DNA of 58,243 nucleotides, taken from Antarcticimicrobium sp. GTDB taxonomy: Bacteria > Pseudomonadota > Alphaproteobacteria > Rhodobacterales > Rhodobacteraceae. Numbering within the stretch: the first letter of the stretch is position 1; the number at the start of each line of letters is the position of its first letter. Under the pieces are notes generated by a model. It was not told where the DNA came from, did not search any database, and saw only the letters and a list, made by a program, of their open reading frames with translations. Below, piece by piece: positions 47,029-55,642 of the stretch. Where the stretch lies: positions 1 through 58,243 of the forward strand of contig NZ_JARGPK010000030.1 in the NCBI RefSeq assembly GCF_029212575.1. The letters run 5' to 3'. Made by a program: the position numbers and the translations under genes.

Positions 47029-47360
47029 TGGTCTCAATGGTGGCATCCTCAACTCGCCATACAGTTGTCTTCGTGCAATCTAGGGGCCCGTAATCGTCTT
47101 TCTCGCCTCTAGGCGGCTATTCAGCTTGATACATTCCATCAGATTCAGTGCACGTGTCTTTCTCTGGTGATCGAGGCTCGCAATCCAGATTGGTACAGTT
47201 CGCGCGTGCCGCGAAGGTCGGCGTTCCGCCCCTTACTACCAGCGTTTCTTGACCACGAGTGATCCCCTGCGTTACCGCGTTGGGCATGTGGCCGTCCGGA
47301 CCGAAAGCCACGTGACGCAGGCAGCGTTCGGGGCGCGTCCTGCCTCCGCTTTCTCCCCCC
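47029..47360. other. intergenic stretch at the right edge of the TIR island
   Basis: About 330 bp between the orphan gene and the convergent ABC permease gene. It is still less GC-rich than the flanks up to about 47270. A minus-strand frame at 47117-47311 could encode 64 residues including CTNLDCEPRSPEKDTC, but it has no ribosome-binding site or known motif and is not called. No clear hairpin terminator was seen. Confidence 0.45.
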
Positions 47361-48539
47361 TCAGCCCGGGCTCATGCCCCGCAGGCGTTCGGAGCGGCGG
47401 CGCAGCATCTCGACCACGGTGAGCAGGCAGATCGAGATCGCCACCAGGATCGTCGCCACGGCGAGGATGGTCGGGCTGATCTGTTCGCGCAGGCCGGTGA
47501 ACATCTGCCACGGCAGCGTCTTTTGCCCGGCGGAGCCGACGAAGAGCACCACCACAACCTCGTCAAACGAGGTGATGAAGGCGAACAGGCCGCCGGAGAT
47601 CACGCCCGGCAGGATCAGCGGCATCTGCACCCGGAAGAAGGTGGTGACCGGATCGGCGCCCATGTTGGCCGCGGCGCGGGTCAGCGAGCGGTCGAAGCCC
47701 ACCAGCGTCGCGGTCACGGTGATGATGACGAAGGGGATGCCCAGCGCCGCATGGGCCAGCACCACGCCGAAATAGGTGCCCTGCAGCCCGATGCGGGAGT
47801 AGAAGAAGTACATCCCCGCCGCCGAGATGATCAGCGGCACGATCATCGGCGAGATCAGGATCGCCATGATGGCGCGGCGGAACGGCACATGCTCGGAGCT
47901 GAGCCCGATGGCCGCCAGCGTGCCGAAGCTGACCGAGAGCAGCGTCGCCACCGGCGCGATCATCACCGAGTTGCGCAGCGCCTGCTGCCAGTCGTCATTG
48001 GTGAAGAAGTCCTTGTAATGCTTGAGCGAGTAGCCCTCCGGGTCGAGCCGCAGCATCTCGGGCGTGAAGGTGAAGAAATCCTCGGCGTTGAAGCTGAGCG
48101 GCATCACCACCAGGATCGGGGTGATCAGGAACACCAGGATGGCACCGCAGATCACCCGGAAGGTAAAGTGCCAGAGCACCTGGCCCGGGGTCAGGTAGGG
48201 CGGCAGCTTGGCGCGGTAGCGGCCCTCGTATGTCCAGTAGATGAACCAGCCGAAGAACCAGCCGAAGGCGAGGCCGAGGATCAGCCCCGGCGTGCTGCCG
48301 ATCAGGAAGCCGCCGATCGTGAAGAGCACGACGATGCCCCAGCGCACCGCCCTTTCGTTGTCGAGCAGCCGGGTGGCGGCCAGCGCCAGGACTGCCAGCA
48401 GCGCGGCGCCGGCGACGATGCCGAGCAGGCCGCTGCCCTGCGCGGTGCCGATGAAGAGGCCGGCAAAGGCCCCTGCCGCGGCCACGACGGGCACGTAAAA
48501 GGTGACGGGTGTGCGGAAAATCGGGGTCAGTGCGGCCAC
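47361..48539 (-). CDS. ABC transporter permease, PotC-type, with N-terminal extension
   Basis: A 392-residue inner-membrane permease. From about residue 128 it is a standard spermidine/putrescine-type (PotC) permease with the EAA-type loop RAAANMGADPVTTFFRVQMP and LILPGVISGGLFAFITSFDE. The first 125 residues add about four more hydrophobic segments (e.g. FYVPVVAAAGAFAGLFIGTA and FTIGGFLIGSTPGLILGLAF), which ordinary PotC proteins lack. The start is a GTG preceded by CGGAGG. Last gene of the four-gene transporter operon. Confidence 0.9.
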   Translation of the reverse strand: MAALTPIFRTPVTFYVPVVAAAGAFAGLFIGTAQGSGLLGIVAGAALLAVLALAATRLLDNERAVRWGIVVLFTIGGFLIGSTPGLILGLAFGWFFGWFIYWTYEGRYRAKLPPYLTPGQVLWHFTFRVICGAILVFLITPILVVMPLSFNAEDFFTFTPEMLRLDPEGYSLKHYKDFFTNDDWQQALRNSVMIAPVATLLSVSFGTLAAIGLSSEHVPFRRAIMAILISPMIVPLIISAAGMYFFYSRIGLQGTYFGVVLAHAALGIPFVIITVTATLVGFDRSLTRAAANMGADPVTTFFRVQMPLILPGVISGGLFAFITSFDEVVVVLFVGSAGQKTLPWQMFTGLREQISPTILAVATILVAISICLLTVVEMLRRRSERLRGMSPG

Positions 48540-48615
48540 GTCTCAGCCTCCGTTTCGGTTTTGCGCCGGCGCCGCGGCGCGGTGATGGCGGGGTATGCTG
48601 ATGCCGGTCATCGCC

Positions 48616-50268
48616 CTAGCCCAGCTTCACGTTGTCGATGCCGACGATCTTGTCGTAAACCCAGTAGAGCAGCATCACGGCGGCCAGCAGGATGGAGCCG
48701 AGCGCGGCGGCCAGCCCCCAGTTGAGCGAGGACGAGATGTGATAGGCGATCCGGTTCGAGATGAAGGTACCGGTGGTGCCGCCGACAATCTCGGGCGTGA
48801 TGTAATAGCCAATCGACAGGATGCAGACGAGCACCGAGCCGGCGCCGATGCCCGGCACGCTCTGCGGGAAATAGACCCGCCAGAAGGCGGTCCAGTTGGT
48901 GGCGCCGAGCGATTTCGCCGCGCGCAGGTAGGTCGGCTGGATCGTCTGCATCACCGAGTAGAGCGGCAGGATCATGAACGGCAGCAGGATATGCGTCATC
49001 GCCACGATGGTGCCGAACTGGTTGTTGATCATCACCAGCCGGTCGGCATCGCCCACGATGCCGAGCCAGACCAGCGTATCGTTGATCACGCCCTGCTGTT
49101 GCAGCATCACCTTCCAGGCCGAGGTGCGCACCAGAAGCGAGGTCCAGAACGGCAGCAGCACCAGGATCATCAGCAGGTTGGCGGTGCGCGTCGGCAGGTT
49201 GGCCAGGATCCAGGCCACCGGGTAGCCCAGCATGATGCAGGACAGGGTGATCACCATCGACATGAAGATCGTGCGCTTGAACAGCTTCATGTAGATCTGC
49301 TGGTTCTCGGGGCGCGCTTCGATCCCGTGCGGGGTTTTCTGCATGTCCACCGAGTTCAGGAAATAGCCGGGGGTATAGTTTGGCGCGAAGGCCTTGATCG
49401 TGCCCCAGACCTCCGGATCGAGCCAGTCTTTGTCGGCATCGGCGAATTGTTCGGACAGGGAGACGGTATCGAAATCTCCGACCGCGGCGGCAATCTGGGC
49501 GATGCGCGCGTCGGCGGCGCCGGTGCCGCCGGTTTCGCGCAGGTCGAGGTAAAGCGTGGTGAAGAGGACATCCTCGATATCCTCCTTGGCCGGGTCGTCG
49601 CCCTCGGACAGCTGGTAGGCGGTCCAGCGATCCCAGCTGCGGGCGGTGAAGGGCAGCGCGGCGCGATTGGCGTCGCTTTCCATCATCGCGACCCAGGTTG
49701 CCGGATCCTCCCAGCTGGGGTCCAGCGCGGTGATCTGGTCGGTATAGGTGTCGGTGTCGAAGCGGCCGACGCGGCGGCCGGTCTTGCGGAACAGCGACGA
49801 CACGCCGGTTTTCTCGTAGTTCAGGCGGGTGCCGAGTCGGGTGTGCAGCTTTTGCGCCTCGGCGATGAAGAGATCGACGTAGAGCGCGGCGAACACCGGA
49901 TCGGCGGGCGGCACACCGCCCTCGGAATCCCAGTCCTTCAGGGCGACGACGGTTTCGGGCAGCGTTTCGGAGACAATCTGGTTCTCGACCGAGCGGAACA
50001 GCATGTCGGCGATCGGCGCGATGAAGGTGAGCAGCACGAAGATCAGCAACGGCGCGATCAGCGCCAGCGCGCGCATCTTCTGCCTTCTGAGGGCGCGGGC
50101 GAGGCTGCGCTTGAGCGGGGTGCCGTCGGCGGCCAGCACCGGTCCGGCTGCCTTGCCCCCGGGGGCGTGCGCCGCTTCGCGCGCGTCGAGCGAGGCGGCT
50201 TCGTGCAGCGCGTCTTCGGGGGTGGGGGCGTCGGCGGTCTGTTGGCCGGTGCTCTTGAGGTCGCTCAT
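48616..50268 (-). CDS. ABC transporter permease, PotB-type, with large periplasmic insertion
   Basis: A 550-residue permease, almost twice the usual PotB length. After a cytosolic N-terminus and TM1 (ALALIAPLLIFVLLTFIAPI) comes an insertion of about 230 mostly hydrophilic residues (from SVENQIVSETLPE to RPENQQIYMKL). The conserved core then follows, with the EAA loop RAAKSLGATNWTAFWRVYFP. The insertion lies on the periplasmic side by topology and may interact with the binding protein. ATG with GGAGG upstream. Partner of the PotC-like permease. Confidence 0.9.
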   Translation of the reverse strand: MSDLKSTGQQTADAPTPEDALHEAASLDAREAAHAPGGKAAGPVLAADGTPLKRSLARALRRQKMRALALIAPLLIFVLLTFIAPIADMLFRSVENQIVSETLPETVVALKDWDSEGGVPPADPVFAALYVDLFIAEAQKLHTRLGTRLNYEKTGVSSLFRKTGRRVGRFDTDTYTDQITALDPSWEDPATWVAMMESDANRAALPFTARSWDRWTAYQLSEGDDPAKEDIEDVLFTTLYLDLRETGGTGAADARIAQIAAAVGDFDTVSLSEQFADADKDWLDPEVWGTIKAFAPNYTPGYFLNSVDMQKTPHGIEARPENQQIYMKLFKRTIFMSMVITLSCIMLGYPVAWILANLPTRTANLLMILVLLPFWTSLLVRTSAWKVMLQQQGVINDTLVWLGIVGDADRLVMINNQFGTIVAMTHILLPFMILPLYSVMQTIQPTYLRAAKSLGATNWTAFWRVYFPQSVPGIGAGSVLVCILSIGYYITPEIVGGTTGTFISNRIAYHISSSLNWGLAAALGSILLAAVMLLYWVYDKIVGIDNVKLG

Positions 50269-50401
50269 CTATGTGCCCTCCGCCGCGGCGACGGCGGGGC
50301 CGGTCGCGTGGCGTTGAAGTTCCGTGCCCCGAGGGTGCCGGGGCGGTTGTCCTGCGGTGCGTCCGTTGCCCGTGGGCAGGGCGCCGTGGCAGGCCGGGGG
50401 T

Positions 50402-50426
50402 GGATGGGCCCGGGGCGGGCCCATCC
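50402..50426. other. strong stem-loop downstream of the binding-protein gene
   Basis: GGATGGGCCC, loop GGGGC, GGGCCCATCC is a perfect 10-bp stem, starting 22 bp beyond the stop codon of the binding-protein gene on the minus strand. No T-run follows. Such hairpins between binding-protein and permease genes commonly block 3' exonucleases and raise expression of the binding protein relative to the permeases. Confidence 0.65.
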
Positions 50427-50447
50427 GGCAATCGTCACGACAGGGCC

Positions 50448-51554
50448 TTACTGGGCCAGCCACGCCTGGAACTTGGCGTCGATGTCGTCGCGATAGTCGG
50501 CCCAGAACTCGTAGTTGTAGAGGAACGTGTTCTTGGCGTTGTTGGGATCGGTCGGCATGTGCGGCGCCATGTCGATGCCGAGATCGGCGTGCTTGCCGAC
50601 CAGCGGGGCCGAGGAGGCACGGGCCGGACCGTAGGAGATATACTTGGCCTGATCCGCCAGACGCTGGGTGTCGGTGGCGAACATGACGAAGTCCTTGACG
50701 CGAGCCAGGCGATCGGCCGGCAGACCGGCGGGGATGATCCAGCCGTCAAGGTCGAACACCTGCGCGTCCCAGAGCATGGCGACCGGCTGCTTCTGCTCTT
50801 CGATCACCGAGAACAGGCGGCCGTTGTAGGTGGAGCCCATCACGATCTCGCCATCGGCCAGAAGCTGCGGCGTATCGGCGCCGGCGGACCACCAGATCAC
50901 GCTGTCCTTGATGGTGCCGAGCTTGGCGAGGGCCTTTTCCTGCCCCTCGGGAGTGGCCAGCACGTCATAGACCTCGTCCTTGGCGACGCCGTCGCAGAGC
51001 AGGGCCCATTCCATGTTGTTGATCGGGCGCTTTTCAAGCGAGCGCTTGCCCGGGTAAGTCTCGAGGTCGAATACGTCGCAGATGTCGTCCGGCGGGGTAT
51101 CGCCAACCAGATCGGTGCGATAGCCGAAGGCGGTCGAGTAGACGATCTGCGGGATGAAGCAGTCGGAGACGATCAGGTCACCGAAGTCGTCCCCGGCCGA
51201 GGTGCCATCGGGCGCGGCGGCCAGCAGGTCGTCGGGGTCATATTCCATCGCCAGGCCCTCGTCGCACAGGCGGATGGCGTCGGCGGCGACCACGTCGACC
51301 AGATCCCATGTGACGTTGCCGGCCTCGTTCATGGCGCGCAGCTTGGCCACGGCCTCGGCCGAGCTTTCGTCCCAGACGACTTCGACGTCGGGGTGCATTG
51401 CCATGTAGGGTTCGGAGTAGGCGTTGACCTGGGATTTCTGATAGGCACCGCCCCAGCTGACCAGGGTCATGCTGTCGGCCATGTCCGCTGCCATCGCCAT
51501 CGGGGCGAGCAGGGCCGTACTGGCGGCCAGTGCGGCAAGGGATTTGATTTTCAT
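50448..51554 (-). CDS. ABC transporter periplasmic binding protein, PotD/spermidine-type
   Basis: A 368-residue exported protein. The signal peptide (KIKSLAALAASTALLAPMAMA, cut before ADMADS) is followed by a PotD-like fold: SMTLVSWGGAYQKSQVNAYS, WDLVDVVAADAIRLCDEGLA, IVYSTAFGYRTDL and WIIPAGLPADRLARVKDFVMF. Such proteins bind polyamines or other small cations and amino compounds; the ligand is not predictable. AGGAGA precedes the ATG at 51554; the longer frame lacks a signal sequence. Confidence 0.93.
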   Translation of the reverse strand: MKIKSLAALAASTALLAPMAMAADMADSMTLVSWGGAYQKSQVNAYSEPYMAMHPDVEVVWDESSAEAVAKLRAMNEAGNVTWDLVDVVAADAIRLCDEGLAMEYDPDDLLAAAPDGTSAGDDFGDLIVSDCFIPQIVYSTAFGYRTDLVGDTPPDDICDVFDLETYPGKRSLEKRPINNMEWALLCDGVAKDEVYDVLATPEGQEKALAKLGTIKDSVIWWSAGADTPQLLADGEIVMGSTYNGRLFSVIEEQKQPVAMLWDAQVFDLDGWIIPAGLPADRLARVKDFVMFATDTQRLADQAKYISYGPARASSAPLVGKHADLGIDMAPHMPTDPNNAKNTFLYNYEFWADYRDDIDAKFQAWLAQ

Positions 51555-51649
51555 ATTAGATCTCTCCTTGTGGTTATCGCGTTGAATTGATCGCGTTTCC
51601 TTGTTTCTCCCCCGGTCTGAGCGCCGGGGTTGGGGCACCTGGGTGCCTC

Positions 51650-52750
51650 TCACGCGTCGAGCGCCCGGCAATCCTCGGGGAGCCAGCCGATCTCGATCTG
51701 TTCACCCGGCTTGAGCCGGACCTGATCGGGTGCGTTGCGCGACTTGATGATGAAATCGTCGTTACCGGCAACGCTCAGGCGGGTGCGGAACACGTCGCCC
51801 ATGTAGATGAATTCCTTGACCGTCGCCTTGAGCAGATGCGCCCCCTCTTTCAGACGGTCCTTCTGGAATTCCACCCGCTCGGGGCGGATCGACACCTTGG
51901 TGCGCTCGCCTACCGCGTTGACGTTGACCGGCATGCAGTCGATCACCTCGCCATCGTCGAGCTGCACCAGCGCCAGCTTGTCGCTGAGTTCCTTGACGGT
52001 GCCCTCGAGCGTGTTGTTCTCGCCGATGAACTGCGCGACGAAGCTGTTCTGCGGGCTTTCATAGAGCTCGTCCGGCGGAGCGATCTGCTGAATGCGGCCG
52101 TCGTCGAACACCGCCACGCGGTCGGACATGGTCAGCGCCTCGGTCTGGTCGTGGGTGACGTAGACCACGGTGATGCCGAGGCGGTGTGCAAGGTCGGTGA
52201 TCTCGAACTGCATCTTTTCGCGCAGCTGCTTGTCGAGCGCGCCGAGCGGTTCGTCCATCAGCACCAGTTCCGGCTCGAACACCAGCGCACGGGCCAGCGC
52301 GATCCGCTGTTGCTGGCCGCCCGAGAGCTGCGCCGGGCGGCGGCCGCCGAAGGCGCCCATCTCGACCATGTCGAGGGCGCGCTTGACCTTGGCCTCGCGG
52401 TCCGATTTGCCGATCTTGCGGACCTCGAGCGGGAAGCTGAGATTCTCGTTGATCGTCATGTGCGGGAACAGGGCGTAATTCTGGAACACCATGCCGATGC
52501 CGCGCTTGTGCGGCGGGATGTTGTTGATCGGTCGCCCGTCGAGCTTGATCTCGCCATGGGTGGCGGTCTCGAACCCGGCGAGCATCATCAGGCAGGTGGT
52601 CTTGCCGGAGCCCGAGGGGCCGAGCATCGTCAGAAACTCGCCCTTGGGCATGGTCAGGTTGAGGTCTTTGACGACAAGCGTCTCGCCATCATAGCTCTTT
52701 TGTACGCGCTCGAATTCGACGAACGCATCGTTGCTTGATGTATCGGCCAA
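51650..52750 (-). CDS. ABC transporter ATP-binding protein, PotA-type
   Basis: A 366-residue ATPase. Walker A is GPSGSGKTT, signature LSGGQQQRIALARAL, Walker B LVLMDEPLGALD, and switch histidine in VTHDQTEAL. A C-terminal TOBE domain (VKVSIRPERVEF-like KVSIRPERVEF and ENNTLEGTV) is of the PotA/FbpC type. It is the first gene of the transporter operon (ATPase, binding protein, two permeases) and is divergent from the M24 hydrolase gene, with which it likely shares regulation. Confidence 0.95.
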   Translation of the reverse strand: MADTSSNDAFVEFERVQKSYDGETLVVKDLNLTMPKGEFLTMLGPSGSGKTTCLMMLAGFETATHGEIKLDGRPINNIPPHKRGIGMVFQNYALFPHMTINENLSFPLEVRKIGKSDREAKVKRALDMVEMGAFGGRRPAQLSGGQQQRIALARALVFEPELVLMDEPLGALDKQLREKMQFEITDLAHRLGITVVYVTHDQTEALTMSDRVAVFDDGRIQQIAPPDELYESPQNSFVAQFIGENNTLEGTVKELSDKLALVQLDDGEVIDCMPVNVNAVGERTKVSIRPERVEFQKDRLKEGAHLLKATVKEFIYMGDVFRTRLSVAGNDDFIIKSRNAPDQVRLKPGEQIEIGWLPEDCRALDA

Positions 52751-53054
52751 GAGTGGCTCCCCGTGATAATCGTTATTATGCGATCTGCGCCGCTTTCTGT
52801 CTTGAAATAAAACCTGTTAGCCGCCGTTGTGCAACCCGTTTGAGAAAAAAGGACTGGAACGGTCCTGTTCGGGGGTGGGTCTTTCCGCCTCTATAGTGGG
52901 TGAAAAAACCGGCGCCACAACATGATGCGGTGCATATTTTTTCAGCGGGCCGGTTTGGCGGTTCGCGCGCTCTGCTCTGGGGAAAAAAATATTTGTAGGG
53001 GCGGTTGCTTGTGTCCATATGGGCCGACTCCATGACAGTTTCACGAGGCGCAAA
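52751..53054. promoter_or_regulatory. divergent promoter region between the transporter and hydrolase operons
   Basis: About 300 bp, AT-rich for this genome, with A- and T-runs near 52840, 52940 and 52985. It must hold outward-facing promoters for the transporter operon and the M24-M20 pair. GGACTGGAACGGTCC (52848-52862) is an inverted repeat (GGAC/GTCC with extra matches) that could be an operator. No regulator gene is adjacent. Confidence 0.45.
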
Positions 53055-54239
53055 ATGACTGTGATCGACCTGCCTTTTTCCCATGGCGAATACCGGCGGC
53101 GGCTGGATCTGACCCGCCGCGAGATGGCCGAACGGGGCCTGGATGCGCTGTTTGTCACCGATCCGTCGAATCAGGCCTGGCTGACCGGATATGACGGCTG
53201 GTCGTTCTACGTGCACCAGGGGGTGATCGTCCTGCCAGACCAGGATCCGATCTGGTGGGGCCGCAACCAGGACGCAAACGGCGCGCTGCGCACGATCTGG
53301 ATGGAGCGGGATCGAATCTGGGACTATGCCGACAATTACGTGCAATCGACCGAGCGGCACCCGATGCAGGATCTGGCCGCCCGGCTGGCGGGTCTGGGCC
53401 TGGAACAGGGCCGGATCGGCGTCGAGATGGACAATTACTATTTTTCGGCCAAGGCCTTCGAGACGCTCTCGACCACGCTGTCGCAGGTGTTCTGGGTGGA
53501 TGCGACGGCGCTGGTGAACTGGCAGCGCGCGGTCAAGTCGGCGCCGGAGATCGCCTTCATGCGCAAGGCGGCGGCAATCTCGGAGAAGATCGTGGACGGG
53601 CTGCTGGAGCGGGTCGAGCCGGGCGAGCCCAAGAACGAGGTGGTGGCCGAGATCTTTCGCGATGCGATTCGCGGGGTCGAGGGGGCCTGGGGCGACTACC
53701 CGGCGATCGTGCCGCTGCTGCCCTCGGGGCCGGATGCTGCCGCGCCGCATCTGACCTGGAACGGCAAGCCGTTCGAGACCGGACAGGCGACGTTTTTCGA
53801 GGTCTCGGGCTGTTACCGGCGCTATCACACGCCGTTCTGCCGGACTATTTTCCTCGGCGAACCGCCGGATTTCCTGCTGCGCGCGGAAGCGGCGCTGATC
53901 GAGGGGCTGGAGGCCGGGCTGGAGGCGGCGCGGCCGGGCAACCGGGCCTGTGACATCGCCAATGCGCTGGCCGAACCGCTGGAACGGGCCGGGATCGAAC
54001 GCGGCGCACGCTGCGGCTATCCGATCGGGCTGAGCTATCCGCCGGACTGGGGCGAGCGGACGATCTCGCTGCGCTCGGAGGACGAGACCGTGCTGGAGCC
54101 GGGCATGACGTTCCATTTCATGCCGGGGCTGTGGATGCTTGATTGGGGGCTGGAGATCACCGAGAGCATCCTGATCCGCGACGAGGGGCCGGCCGAGACC
54201 TTTTGCAACCGGCCAAGAAAGATGTTCGTCAAACCATGA
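53055..54239 (+). CDS. ectoine hydrolase-like M24 family enzyme (DoeA/EutD-like)
   Basis: A 394-residue pita-bread-fold hydrolase of the creatinase/prolidase (M24) family. It carries segments strongly reminiscent of ectoine hydrolase DoeA: DPSNQAWLTGYDGWSFYVHQ, QSTERHPM, VEMDNYYFSAKAFETL, GCYRRYHTPFCRTIFLG, YPIGLSYPPDWGERTISLR and FHFMPGLWMLDWGLEITES. DoeA opens the ectoine ring to N-acetyl-diaminobutyrate. Here the partner gene is an ArgE-like M20 enzyme instead of the usual DoeB and the uptake system is of PotABCD type, so the substrate may be ectoine or a related cyclic compound. The ATG follows GAGG. Confidence 0.8.
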   Translation: MTVIDLPFSHGEYRRRLDLTRREMAERGLDALFVTDPSNQAWLTGYDGWSFYVHQGVIVLPDQDPIWWGRNQDANGALRTIWMERDRIWDYADNYVQSTERHPMQDLAARLAGLGLEQGRIGVEMDNYYFSAKAFETLSTTLSQVFWVDATALVNWQRAVKSAPEIAFMRKAAAISEKIVDGLLERVEPGEPKNEVVAEIFRDAIRGVEGAWGDYPAIVPLLPSGPDAAAPHLTWNGKPFETGQATFFEVSGCYRRYHTPFCRTIFLGEPPDFLLRAEAALIEGLEAGLEAARPGNRACDIANALAEPLERAGIERGARCGYPIGLSYPPDWGERTISLRSEDETVLEPGMTFHFMPGLWMLDWGLEITESILIRDEGPAETFCNRPRKMFVKP

Positions 54240-55408
54240 GCGCGCGGCTGACCGAAACCGTGGCGCTGCTGGAGCGCCTGATTTCCCATCCGACGGTCTC
54301 CTCCGACAGCAACCTGGCGATGATCGCAGAACTGGCCCAGCGGCTGGAGGAGGCCGGCGCGCGGGTGGACCTGTTTGCCGATCACAGCGGGCACAAGGCC
54401 AACCTTTTTGCCACGCTGGGGCCGGAGGGGCCCGGCGGCATCGTCCTGTCGGGGCATACCGACGTGGTGCCGGTGGAGGACCAGGACTGGAGCAGCGACC
54501 CCTTTGCCCTGCGCGAGGAGGACGGGCTGCTTTACGGGCGCGGCAGTTGCGACATGAAGGGGTTCATCGCCGCCGCCACGGTGATGGCGGGCGACTATGC
54601 GCAGGCCGATCTGCGCCGGCCGGTGCATTTCGCCTTTACCTATGACGAAGAGGTCGGCTGCCTTGGCGCCCGGGCGCTGGTGCCAGAGCTGGAGAAACGC
54701 GGGCTGCGCCCGGCGATGGCGGTGATCGGCGAGCCGACGTCGATGCGGGTGATCGAGGGGCACAAGGGCTGTTGCGAGTACACGGTGCGCTTTGCCGGGC
54801 TGGAGGGGCATGGCTCCTCGCCCGAGCGGGGGGTGAACGCGGCGGAATACGCGGCGCGCTATGTCACGCGGCTGATGGAGCTGCGCCAGGCGCTGATGCT
54901 GCGCGCGCCCGGCGACGGAAGATTCGACCCGCCCTGGACCACGCTGAACGTCGGCCGGATCAGCGGCGGGGTGGCGCATAACGTGATCGCCGGCAAGGCC
55001 GAGGTGGAATGGGAAATGCGCCCGGTGCAGGACGGCGACGTGGATTTCGTCAAGGAGGCGGTGGCGGCCTATGTCGATCACGAGCTGCTGCCGGCGATGC
55101 GCGCGGTCTGCGACGAGGCCTGGATCGAGACCGAGGTGATCGGCGAGGTCGCCGGGCTGCTGCCGATGGAAGAGAACGCCGCCCGCGACCTGGTGGCGCG
55201 GCTGGTCGGGGCCAACGGGGCGCATGTGGTGCCCTTCGGCACCGAGGCCGGGCTGTTCCAGAAACTGGGCACCTCGGTGGTTGTCTGCGGGCCGGGTTCG
55301 ATCGACCAGGCACACAAGCCTGACGAGTTCGTCAGCCTCGACCAGATGCGGGCCTGCCTTGAGATGCTGGAGAAGCTGGGCCGCTCGGCGGTGCTGGTGG
55401 GCGAGTAG
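54236..55408 (+). CDS. ArgE-like M20 deacylase
   Basis: A 390-residue M20 metallo-amidohydrolase closest in pattern to acetylornithine deacetylase ArgE. Metal-site motifs are [45 protein letters not shown] and the substrate segment GEPTSMRVIEGHKGC, with VVCGPGSIDQAHKPDEFV at the end. It removes an acyl group from an N-acyl amino acid. Overlap with the M24 gene (ATGA) shows they work in sequence: ring or amide hydrolysis, then deacetylation, for instance of N-acetyl-diaminobutyrate. Arginine synthesis is less likely here. Confidence 0.88.
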   Translation: MSARLTETVALLERLISHPTVSSDSNLAMIAELAQRLEEAGARVDLFADHSGHKANLFATLGPEGPGGIVLSGHTDVVPVEDQDWSSDPFALREEDGLLYGRGSCDMKGFIAAATVMAGDYAQADLRRPVHFAFTYDEEVGCLGARALVPELEKRGLRPAMAVIGEPTSMRVIEGHKGCCEYTVRFAGLEGHGSSPERGVNAAEYAARYVTRLMELRQALMLRAPGDGRFDPPWTTLNVGRISGGVAHNVIAGKAEVEWEMRPVQDGDVDFVKEAVAAYVDHELLPAMRAVCDEAWIETEVIGEVAGLLPMEENAARDLVARLVGANGAHVVPFGTEAGLFQKLGTSVVVCGPGSIDQAHKPDEFVSLDQMRACLEMLEKLGRSAVLVGE

Positions 55409-55455
55409 CGGCAGGCGCCGGGGCGGCGGTGCAAGGCAGGTATCAGGGGAGATTT

Positions 55456-55529
55456 TGGAGCGGGCGGCGGGAATCGAACCCGCGTCATTAGCTTGGAAGG
55501 CTAAGGTCTTACCACTACACAACGCCCGC
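55456..55529 (-). tRNA. tRNA-Gly (anticodon TCC)
   Basis: On the minus strand the sequence starts GCGGGCGTTGTGTAGTGGT and folds as a tRNA: acceptor GCGGGCG with CGCCCGC, an anticodon arm TTAGC-CTTCCAA-GCTAA with anticodon TCC, and a T-arm CGGGTTCGATTCCCG. Discriminator T and an encoded CCA complete the 3' end. Length 74 nt. Confidence 0.97.
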
Positions 55530-55642
55530 TCGGCGCCGGTAGTCCTAGGCAATGCGCAGGGCGCCGTCAAGGGCGCCTTTCGCGGTCAAACCGGGCCATG
55601 GGGGGCGCCGGAGTGCCCCCGAGGTGATCGAATCCGGCCGGA

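Noticed and set aside
47117-47311. 64-residue minus-strand cysteine-containing ORF
   Set aside because: No start signals and no known motif; kept only as a note because it lies at the island edge.
48608-50431. 607-residue minus-strand frame overlapping the PotB-like permease
   Set aside because: Arginine/proline-rich frame-shifted reading of the permease gene, with no membrane segments; the 550-residue frame is the real one.
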